The notes under the pieces: generated by a model
Told to the model about the DNA's origin: nothing
The model's input: the letters and a program-made list of their open reading frames with translations, nothing else
Databases searched by the model: none
Made by a program: the position numbers and the translations under genes
In this document: positions 1 through 6,110 of the stretch, piece after piece
How positions within the stretch are numbered: position 1 is the stretch's first letter
Layout: every line of letters begins with the position of its first letter
NCBI GenBank assembly: GCA_023299965.1
Contig: JALZVN010000270.1
Location: forward strand, 1 to 6,110
Length of the DNA stretch: 6,110 nt
Direction of reading: 5' to 3'
Source: Saprospiraceae bacterium
Lineage (GTDB): Bacteria; Bacteroidota; Bacteroidia; Chitinophagales; Saprospiraceae

Positions 1-34
1 GATGGATGGGATTTTTAAATCACTTAGCATAGGT

Positions 35-982
35 ATGGATAGAGTATTAATAACAGATAAGAGCAACGCTTTACTACAAGACGGCTTGAAAGACTTAGGT
101 TTTGAGGTAGTTAATATGCCTGATGTAGATCAATCTTATGTAGACGCAAATATTCATGACTATGAGGGGATTATCGTTAGGAGCAAAATTACTTTATTTG
201 AGTCTACTCTGAAAAAGGCTGATAAGTTAAAATTTATCGGAAGACCTGGCTCTGGACTTGATTTGATAGACTTGGATTACTGCGCCGCAAAGGGGATAAA
301 AGTTTGTAGATCAGCTACTAGTAATAGCAATGCAGTTGCGGAACACGCTATGGGAATGCTTTTAGCATGGATGAATAATCTTGTAAGGAGTGATAATGAA
401 GTAAAACAGAAGATTTGGAGAAGAGAAGCCAATCGTGGTTTCGAAATCGAAGGGAAAGCCATTGGGATCATTGGATTTGGGAACACAGGGAGTCGTTTTG
501 CGCAAAAATTGCAAGGATTTAATGTCAGGGTCTTGGCATATGATAAGTATAAAACGAACTATGCAAAAGGCTTGTCCTATGTAAAAGAGGTAAGCATGGC
601 GGAGATTTGCCAAGAAGCCGACATCTTAAGCTTTCATTTACCGCTCAATAAAGAGACTAAATACTATCTGAATGCTGAATTAATAGAGCAGTTTCGGAAG
701 CCCTTTTTAGTTATTAATACTTCTAGAGGTCCGATTGTAGATACGCAAGCCCTTTTGGAAAGCTTGAGAAAAAGGAAAATTTATGGAGCTTGTCTAGATG
801 TTTTAGAAAATGAAAATCCGTTGAACTTCAGCAAGTTAGAGGATGATATGTACGAGCAGCTATTCAATATGGAAAATGTACTACTCAGTCCTCATGTAGC
901 AGGATGGTCAGCAAAATCTAAAATTCAAATGGAGTCTTTCCTATTGGCTGAAATCTCAACAAAGCTCAATATTCAAGTTTAG
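35..982 (+). CDS. D-isomer-specific 2-hydroxyacid dehydrogenase, phosphoglycerate dehydrogenase-like
   Basis: This is an NAD-dependent cytosolic oxidoreductase that interconverts a D-2-hydroxyacid and its 2-keto acid; 3-phosphoglycerate (first step of serine synthesis) is the most likely substrate. Counting from the ATG at 35 (315 residues), the Rossmann motif GFGNTG is at about 148-152 and an Asp ending the second strand (LAYDKY, about 170) suggests NAD over NADP. The family's catalytic Arg is in NTSRGPIVD (about 231), the Glu in LDVLENEN (about 260) and the His in SPHVAGW (about 287), so the triad is intact. The RPGSGLD stretch near 70 matches the substrate-loop region. There is no C-terminal ACT domain, so this is a short form without the serine-binding module of E. 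coli SerA. An in-frame ATG at position 2 would add 11 residues. I prefer 35 because family members usually begin directly with the first strand (RVLITD), but the frame may be open to the left of the window. Glyoxylate/hydroxypyruvate or another hydroxyacid remains possible as substrate. Confidence 0.88.
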   Translation: MDRVLITDKSNALLQDGLKDLGFEVVNMPDVDQSYVDANIHDYEGIIVRSKITLFESTLKKADKLKFIGRPGSGLDLIDLDYCAAKGIKVCRSATSNSNAVAEHAMGMLLAWMNNLVRSDNEVKQKIWRREANRGFEIEGKAIGIIGFGNTGSRFAQKLQGFNVRVLAYDKYKTNYAKGLSYVKEVSMAEICQEADILSFHLPLNKETKYYLNAELIEQFRKPFLVINTSRGPIVDTQALLESLRKRKIYGACLDVLENENPLNFSKLEDDMYEQLFNMENVLLSPHVAGWSAKSKIQMESFLLAEISTKLNIQV

Positions 983-1077
983 AAACCTGATTTATCAATA
1001 GTTTTTGGTGAAAATAGAGGCTGCATCACTTTATCTTTACAGAGCAAGGATAGCTATATCATTTAGTTTAGGCTCTA

Positions 1078-1133
1078 TTCCTACCTATATTATAGGAAGC
1101 TAAGCGCTTACAGATGAAATAAATATCTGATAT
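1078..1133. repeat. Cluster of three short palindromes upstream of the receptor gene
   Basis: Three perfect inverted repeats lie close together: CCTATA-T-TATAGG at 1084-1096, TAAGCGCTTA at 1101-1110 and ATATC-T-GATAT at 1123-1133. The first can also fold in a different register, TTCCTA (1078-1083) with TAGGAA (1093-1098). No T-tract follows directly, so this does not look like an intrinsic terminator. Their position about 75-130 bases upstream of the proposed -33 element would suit binding sites for dimeric regulators. That role is inference, and short palindromes also arise by chance in AT-rich DNA. Confidence 0.35.
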
Positions 1134-1208
1134 ATAAATGGATTTCTTTTTTCAAAATCTGATAAGCAAGAAAATGTGTCATTGGTCAGTCAAGCGAAAC
1201 CGATTTGT

Positions 1209-1239
1209 TTTGATAAAAGGCGCATTTTCATTAACATTG
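1209..1239 (+). promoter_or_regulatory. Predicted Bacteroidota-type promoter for the receptor gene
   Basis: TTTG at 1209-1212 is followed after 19 bases by TAACATTG at 1232-1239. The known promoter pattern of this phylum is TTTG at about -33 and TANNTTTG at about -7 with 19-21 bases between. The -33 element is exact and the -7 element matches at five of its six fixed positions (A for T at the fifth base). Transcription would start a few bases after 1239, giving a leader of about 50 bases before the ATG at 1298. The same transcript could continue into the gene at 5041. Confidence 0.5.
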
Positions 1240-1297
1240 TGGATTCTAATGGAAAGAAAAAACCATATTTATTAACGTATAAAAAAAACAATACTGT

Positions 1298-4200
1298 ATG
1301 AAACGAAATGTACTACTTTCATTATTGTTCATACTTTTTGGGACTGTGGCGTACACTCAAAGTACCTCACTCTCTGGAAAGGTTACAGACCAAGTTACAG
1401 GCGAGCCTGTAATGTTTGCTAGTGTTGCTATTTACAAAAATGGCGTACTAGTTTCAGGTGCGGAAACGGACTTGGATGGAAATTACAATTTCTCGAATAT
1501 CGATGGTGGTACATACGATGTCGAGCCTTCCTTCATTGGTTACCAACCAACTAGACTTAGCGGTGTAGTAGTTTACGAAGGTCAGTCAAATGTGGTAGAT
1601 ATTACTATCAGCGAAGGAGTCGTAATGGATGAGATCGAAGTAATCGGATACCGTGAGCCGTTGATCAAGCAAGATAATACTACTCAAGGAACGACCGTGA
1701 CTGCAGAGGAGATCAAAAATCTTCCCACTAGATCTATCAATGGTCTGGCCGCTACATCTGCGGGTGTAGGTGCATCAGATGATGGTGGAGCGCTTAGTAT
1801 TAGAGGTGGTAGAACCGATCAGACAATATACTATGTTGATGGTATACAAGTAAGGGGTAATTTGATTCCTGAATCTGAAATTGACCAACTTCAAGTAATT
1901 ACCGGTGGTGTTGATGCGAGTTATGGTGATGTTGCAGGTGGGGTAATCTCTATTACAACAAAAGGACCATCTTCAAGATTTGGTGGTGGAGTTGAAGTAG
2001 AAACTTCTGAGATATTTGATAACTATGGTTACAACTTATTCAGAGGTAATATTAGTGGTCCCTTATTAACGAGAAAATTTGAAAACGGAGAAGAGAAGTC
2101 TATCGTAGGATTTCGTGTTTCTGGACAATACAGACTGCAGACTGATGACGATCCACCAGCACTGCCTGTTTTTGTTGTAAAAGACAACGTTTTATCTGAA
2201 TTGGAAGCAAATCCGGTTCAAAATATCTTAATAGGTGGTCAGGAATCATTTGTTCCTTCAGCACAATCCATTGGAAACGAAGGTGTCGACGTGTTGGACT
2301 ATAGACCAAATGAAGAAAACGAAAGGATAGATTTTACGGCTAAAATTGATGCTCGTTTGACGGATCAGATTGATGTTACATTATCTGGTACTTATAACAA
2401 CGAAGATGACTATTTTACGCCGGGTTACGGTTCTTCTAACTCTGCAACATCTACTTGGACTACTTTCAATAGTAGTAATAATCCATTAGATGAAAACGAG
2501 AGAATCAGAGGTAATTTCAGATTTAGACATAGATTAGGCGGACAGCCAGGTAGTGATAGCGATGCTGCTCCTAGTGCTATCCAAAATGCTTCGTATATTT
2601 TGCAAGTAGGATATGAAAGACAAGATAGAGAAATAGGAGATTCTAGACATAGAGATAATTTTTTCAATTATGGTCATGTTGGAGACTTTGATATTGAATG
2701 GAATCCATCATTTGGACCAACTGAAGGACCTGGTATACCTCAGCCTCCTGCAGGTCAAGTTAATATAGGTCATATTGATTATAGTCGTGATTTTGTTAAC
2801 TATACTCCAGCTGCGACGAATCCAATTTTAACCAACTATAATAACCTAGTTGTTGATCCTACCACTGATAATGACTTTTTTGCTATTAATGGTCAATTTA
2901 ATGGAGCGACTACTAGTATCTGGAATTTTCACTCCAATGTTGGTCAAGTATTTAATACTTATCAAAAAAGAGAAAGAGAATTCGTAACGATTAATGTGAA
3001 TAGTAATTTTGATATTGTTCCACAAGGAAAGTCAGAAAAAGGAAGACACTCTTTCCAATTTGGTATTAGATATGAGCAAAGATTTTTGCGTGGATATGAT
3101 ATCAACCCAAGAAATATTTGGGAAGGTGCAAGAAATCTTAGTAACAGACACCTTACTTCAGTTGATACACTTAATGTAATTGGTCAGTTTACTGATTTAG
3201 ATGGAGATACTTTAGGTGTAGCTGGAGCAACGGTAGATGTTTATGCTCCTATCTTTCAACCAAATGCTGTAGCAAACAATTACTTTTTCGAAAGAGCAAG
3301 AGCTATCGATGGTACTCCAATTGGAGAATACTTTAATGTAGACGGAATTAGTCCTGAACAACTTTCATTGGATCTATTTTCAGCTAGAGAGTTAAATGAC
3401 CAGACAGGATTGAACTTGAATTATTTTGGATTTGATTATACGGGAGATAGGATTTCTAACTCTGTGACCTTTGATGACTTCTTTGATTCAGTGGATGAAA
3501 ATGGAGTTAGGGATCATCCAGTGGCTGCTTTTCAACCTATTTATGCTGCCGCTTACCTACAGGATAAGTTTAAGTTTAAGGATGTAATATTCCGAGTTGG
3601 GCTTAGAGTAGAAAGATACGATGCAAATACAAGTGTATTGAAGGATCCATTTAGTCTATACGAAGTAGTGAACGCAAATGACTTTTACAACTTTGACGGA
3701 AACGAAGATTTAGTAAGACCAGAAACAATTGGTGATGATTTTAGTGTTTATGTAGCTGGAGATTCAGAAAGATCTAATGTGGTTACTGCCTATAGAGATA
3801 ATGAAACTTGGTATTTTGCAGATGGTACACAAGCTAACGATGGTAATGTTGTATTTGGTGGTGAAGTTGTAACTCCAAGACTTTATGGAGAGCGTGTTAA
3901 TAACATTCAGGATGTAAATTTTGACACGGATAATTCATTTGAAGATTTCGAACCAGAAATCAACTGGATGCCTAGATTGGCTTTCTCTTTTCCAATATCT
4001 GATGATGCCAATTTCTTTGCTCACTATGATATCTTGGTTCAGAGACCATCTGAGACACAAGCATTAACAACTCCACTTCAGTATTTCTACTTCAATGAAA
4101 GAGCGCGTAATACGTTATTTTCAAATCCGGATTTGAAGCCTCAGAAGACTGTTGATTACGAGGTAGGATTTCAGCAAAAGTTGAATAGAATCTCAGCGAT

Positions 4201-5014
4201 TAAAGTGTCAGCTTACTACAAAGAACTAAGAGACTTGATACAAAGAAGAACGTTCTTGAATGTAGCAGATGTTAACAACTATACTACTTTTGATAATCAA
4301 GATTTTGGTACAGTAAAAGGATTTAGTTTTGGCTACGATTTGAGAAGAACGAACAACGTTCAAGTAAATGCAACATATACGCTTCAGTTTGCTGATGGTA
4401 CAGGATCTGATGCAAATAGTGGTGCAGGATTGACATCAAGAGGAAATATTAGAACTCTTTTACCACTTGATTTTGATGAGCGTCACCGTTTGAATATGAC
4501 AATAGATTATAGATATGGTTCAGGTAAAAACTATAACGGTCCAACTTTCAGAGGCAAGAATATTTTTGCAAATGCAGGAATTAACCTTAATGGTACTGCA
4601 GTTTCAGGAAGACCATTTAATCAAACAGTAGAACCTGAAGTATTTGGTGGATCTGGTAGAGCAGGAACATTGAATGGTGCAAGACTTCCTTGGAATTTTT
4701 GGTTGAACTTGAAGATAGACAAGCAGTTCTCTTTGACAAAGCCTGAGGCTGCAAGACAGTTAGGTTTGAATGTTTTTATCCGTGTACAAAATGTATTGGA
4801 TAGACAAAATACTATAAACGTTTATACCACAACTGGATCATCTGAAGATGACGGTTTCTTGGTGAGTTCTGAAGGAATAGCTGCTCAAGATGCAGTAGGT
4901 TCTACAGGTCAAGATTTAGGATCATTTTTAGCAGCTTATCAATGGAGACTAATTAATCCGACATTTTTCAGTCTTCCTAGAAGAGCCTATTTAGGTGCAT
5001 CATTAACTTTTTAA
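1298..5014 (+). CDS. TonB-dependent outer-membrane receptor with N-terminal carboxypeptidase-regulatory-like domain
   Basis: This is a large outer-membrane beta-barrel (1238 residues) that should use TonB/ExbBD energy to move a ligand across the outer membrane; the ligand is not evident. Residues 1-20 form a signal peptide (KR, then a hydrophobic core LLSLLFILFG), probably cut near AYT/QST. Residues about 24-105 are a carboxypeptidase-regulatory-like beta-sandwich (SGKVTD, GEPVMFASV, TDLDGNYNF). A possible TonB box lies around DEIEVIG (111-117). The plug covers about 115-222, with SIRGGR (167-172), YYVDGIQVRG (178-187) and GGVISITTKG (214-223). The remaining roughly 1000 residues are barrel, with the usual late marks NPDLKPQKT (943-951), FDERHRLN (1059-1066) and a C-terminal Phe. 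It is longer than simple siderophore receptors, so long external loops are likely. It does not show the usual SusC signature and no SusD follows. The start is the only ATG giving a complete signal peptide. An Oar-like adhesion or transport role is an alternative to nutrient uptake. Confidence 0.93.
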   Translation: MKRNVLLSLLFILFGTVAYTQSTSLSGKVTDQVTGEPVMFASVAIYKNGVLVSGAETDLDGNYNFSNIDGGTYDVEPSFIGYQPTRLSGVVVYEGQSNVVDITISEGVVMDEIEVIGYREPLIKQDNTTQGTTVTAEEIKNLPTRSINGLAATSAGVGASDDGGALSIRGGRTDQTIYYVDGIQVRGNLIPESEIDQLQVITGGVDASYGDVAGGVISITTKGPSSRFGGGVEVETSEIFDNYGYNLFRGNISGPLLTRKFENGEEKSIVGFRVSGQYRLQTDDDPPALPVFVVKDNVLSELEANPVQNILIGGQESFVPSAQSIGNEGVDVLDYRPNEENERIDFTAKIDARLTDQIDVTLSGTYNNEDDYFTPGYGSSNSATSTWTTFNSSNNPLDENERIRGNFRFRHRLGGQPGSDSDAAPSAIQNASYILQVGYERQDREIGDSRHRDNFFNYGHVGDFDIEWNPSFGPTEGPGIPQPPAGQVNIGHIDYSRDFVNYTPAATNPILTNYNNLVVDPTTDNDFFAINGQFNGATTSIWNFHSNVGQVFNTYQKREREFVTINVNSNFDIVPQGKSEKGRHSFQFGIRYEQRFLRGYDINPRNIWEGARNLSNRHLTSVDTLNVIGQFTDLDGDTLGVAGATVDVYAPIFQPNAVANNYFFERARAIDGTPIGEYFNVDGISPEQLSLDLFSARELNDQTGLNLNYFGFDYTGDRISNSVTFDDFFDSVDENGVRDHPVAAFQPIYAAAYLQDKFKFKDVIFRVGLRVERYDANTSVLKDPFSLYEVVNANDFYNFDGNEDLVRPETIGDDFSVYVAGDSERSNVVTAYRDNETWYFADGTQANDGNVVFGGEVVTPRLYGERVNNIQDVNFDTDNSFEDFEPEINWMPRLAFSFPISDDANFFAHYDILVQRPSETQALTTPLQYFYFNERARNTLFSNPDLKPQKTVDYEVGFQQKLNRISAIKVSAYYKELRDLIQRRTFLNVADVNNYTTFDNQDFGTVKGFSFGYDLRRTNNVQVNATYTLQFADGTGSDANSGAGLTSRGNIRTLLPLDFDERHRLNMTIDYRYGSGKNYNGPTFRGKNIFANAGINLNGTAVSGRPFNQTVEPEVFGGSGRAGTLNGARLPWNFWLNLKIDKQFSLTKPEAARQLGLNVFIRVQNVLDRQNTINVYTTTGSSEDDGFLVSSEGIAAQDAVGSTGQDLGSFLAAYQWRLINPTFFSLPRRAYLGASLTF

Positions 5015-5040
5015 TTCAGAGACTAATTAAATAGAAAGAA

Positions 5041-6110
5041 ATGAATAAAATGAGATATATAACAACAAGCGTATTGTGTTTCTGCGTGATTTCACTTTTC
5101 GCTTTCAGACATCCTGAAAATGCTAGCCCAAGTAAAAAGATAGTTAGCTACAGGATAGATTGCGCTCAAGCTACTGCGCAAACTGATATGGATATCAATA
5201 ATGTCAGAGCAAGACTATTGGTTGGAGGAGATGTATGGTGGGATGGTAACGATGGTCGATATATTATTCCTAAGGTAGAGGCAGGACAAGAAGAAGTATC
5301 TTCTATTTTTGCTGGGGCTGTATGGTTAGGAGGAGTAGATCCTGCAGGTAACTTGAAAGTAGCTGCTCAGCAGTTTGGAACAAGTGCAGGTAACTCTGAT
5401 TTTTGGCCAGGACCGTTAAATAGCGATGGTCTTACGGAGTCTACAACTTGTTCAAATTGGGATAGATTTTTTACTGTTACAGGTGCTGAAATTGACTTGC
5501 ACCTAGCGCAATTTAGAACTGTGCAGGCAGATATGACAGGGAATGCTTTTTATGATCCAGATTTAATTCCTGATGGTGTTAAGTTTTGGCCTGGTGTAGG
5601 TAACGAGTTTTTCTTTGAACGTTTTGAATTTGATTTACCAGGAATTGAACAAGGAGCTTTAGGTGCTTTTTGGGATGAAAATGATGATGGAGTGTATAAT
5701 CCTCAGTTTGGTGATTATCCAATTATTGAAGTGAGAGGATGTCCAGAACCACAGTTTCCAGATCAAATGCAATTTTGGGTTTACAATGATAATGGTAACG
5801 TTCATACTGAATCAGGAGCTGATCCAATCGGAATGGAAATACAAGTTCAAGCTTTTGCTTATGCAACGAATGATGAGTTGAATAACATGACTTTCCAAAG
5901 ATACAAGCTTATCAATAGAGCGGAGGAGAGTATTGATAGTACCTTTTTTGCGATGTGGGTAGATGCCGATTTAGGTTGTTCTGAAGATGATTATATTGGT
6001 TGTGATACTTCTCGTAGCTTGATGTATGTGTATAACACGGATGCAGTAGATGGATCAGCAGGGGATAACTGTACAGGTGGTGTAGCTACATACGGAGATG
6101 AGATTCCTTA
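5041..6110 (+). CDS. Large exported protein, probable T9SS-type surface or secreted protein (3' end outside window)
   Basis: The frame is open from the ATG at 5041 to the window edge: 356 complete codons with no stop, so only the N-terminal part is visible. Residues 5-22 are a hydrophobic signal segment after a basic start. A clear cleavage site is not obvious, and an AQATAQ stretch at 42-47 is a second candidate. No lipobox precedes Cys13 or Cys15. The mature part is rich in aromatic, Gly and Asp residues. It includes GGDVWWDGNDG (62-72), SSIFAGAVWLGG (88-99), an acidic DENDDGVYNP run (212-221) that resembles a calcium-binding loop, and WVDADLGCSEDDYIGCD (306-322). Six cysteines remain after the signal segment (41, 137, 234, 313, 321, 344). 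I recall similar N-termini in large Saprospiria proteins that end in a T9SS sorting domain, but that end is not visible here. It starts 26 bases after the receptor stop, so co-transcription is likely. An ATG at 5050 is an alternative start, better spaced from the AGAAAG at 5033-5038. Function is unknown. Confidence 0.8.
   Translation, partial: MNKMRYITTSVLCFCVISLFAFRHPENASPSKKIVSYRIDCAQATAQTDMDINNVRARLLVGGDVWWDGNDGRYIIPKVEAGQEEVSSIFAGAVWLGGVDPAGNLKVAAQQFGTSAGNSDFWPGPLNSDGLTESTTCSNWDRFFTVTGAEIDLHLAQFRTVQADMTGNAFYDPDLIPDGVKFWPGVGNEFFFERFEFDLPGIEQGALGAFWDENDDGVYNPQFGDYPIIEVRGCPEPQFPDQMQFWVYNDNGNVHTESGADPIGMEIQVQAFAYATNDELNNMTFQRYKLINRAEESIDSTFFAMWVDADLGCSEDDYIGCDTSRSLMYVYNTDAVDGSAGDNCTGGVATYGDEIP

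Larger units (their letters stand above)
983..1297. other. Intergenic region between the dehydrogenase and the receptor gene
   Basis: These 315 bases contain no convincing gene. After the dehydrogenase stop there is a weak TGAT-TT-ATCA inverted repeat (988-997) followed by ATAG and TTTTT. Its stem is too short and AT-rich to call a terminator. The middle holds a cluster of short palindromes and the right part holds a likely promoter, both listed separately. A 45-codon ORF (1138-1275) overlaps the promoter and is not called as a gene. The last 20 bases before the receptor ATG are A-rich (eight A at 1281-1288) without a Shine-Dalgarno sequence, which is normal for Bacteroidota translation starts. 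Confidence 0.7.

Noticed and set aside
277..613. Two overlapping minus-strand ORFs of 69 and 83 codons within the dehydrogenase gene
   Set aside because: They lie antisense to a well-supported gene with an intact catalytic triad, have no recognisable domain, and are expected by chance opposite a real reading frame.
1032..1039. TATCTTTA as a second promoter -7 element
   Set aside because: It matches TANNTTTG at all but the last base, but the nearest upstream TTTG (1004-1007) is 24 bases away, outside the 19-21 base spacing, and it is about 260 bases from the receptor start.
2100..2667. Two minus-strand ORFs of 69 and 80 codons inside the receptor gene
   Set aside because: They are antisense to the barrel-coding part of a clear TonB-dependent receptor and show no domain or start context of their own.
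1298..5014. SusC-type polysaccharide-uptake receptor
   Set aside because: The regulatory-like domain and plug are shared by several receptor groups, but the plug reads YYVDGIQVRG and GGVISITTKG, not the typical SusC forms, and the next gene does not resemble SusD.
5010..5031. Inverted repeat TTTAATT / AATTAAA with an 8-base loop, spanning the receptor stop codon, as a terminator
   Set aside because: The stem is made only of A-T pairs and no T-tract follows, so it is unlikely to stop transcription before the gene at 5041.
5041..5085. Lipoprotein signal at Cys13 or Cys15 of the third gene
   Set aside because: The residues before these cysteines do not form a lipobox, since no small residue stands directly before the Cys; they look like part of the hydrophobic core of an ordinary signal peptide.

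Overview
The window reads as AT-rich chromosomal DNA of a member of the Bacteroidota, probably a marine or environmental lineage near Saprospiria. The lineage is inferred from three things: a TonB-dependent receptor that starts with a carboxypeptidase-regulatory-like domain, a downstream secreted protein of a kind I associate with type IX secretion (T9SS) cargo, and start codons preceded by A-rich stretches instead of Shine-Dalgarno sequences. All recognisable genes are on the + strand. I see no tRNA, rRNA, CRISPR array, insertion sequence or phage gene.

Layout. Positions 35-982 encode a D-isomer-specific 2-hydroxyacid dehydrogenase of the phosphoglycerate dehydrogenase type. It has a complete catalytic triad and no C-terminal ACT domain. 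Positions 983-1297 are a 315-base gap with no convincing gene. The gap holds a cluster of short palindromes (1078-1133) and a good match to the Bacteroidota promoter pattern (1209-1239) in front of the next gene. Positions 1298-5014 encode a complete 1238-residue TonB-dependent outer-membrane receptor. After only 26 bases, a third gene starts at 5041 and runs off the right edge. Its visible 356 residues look like the N-terminal part of a large exported protein.

How the genes may work together. The receptor and the exported protein are close enough to share one transcript, probably from the promoter at 1209-1239. The receptor would sit in the outer membrane and take up, or otherwise handle, a ligand using energy from TonB. 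The partner would be exported and may be displayed at the surface or released. It is not a SusC/SusD pair: the receptor lacks the SusC look and the downstream protein does not look like SusD. The substrate cannot be read from the sequence. The dehydrogenase is separated by the gap and is probably an unrelated metabolic gene.

Nothing here is clearly a new type of system. The item most worth following is the receptor/exported-protein pair, whose second half is mostly outside the window.
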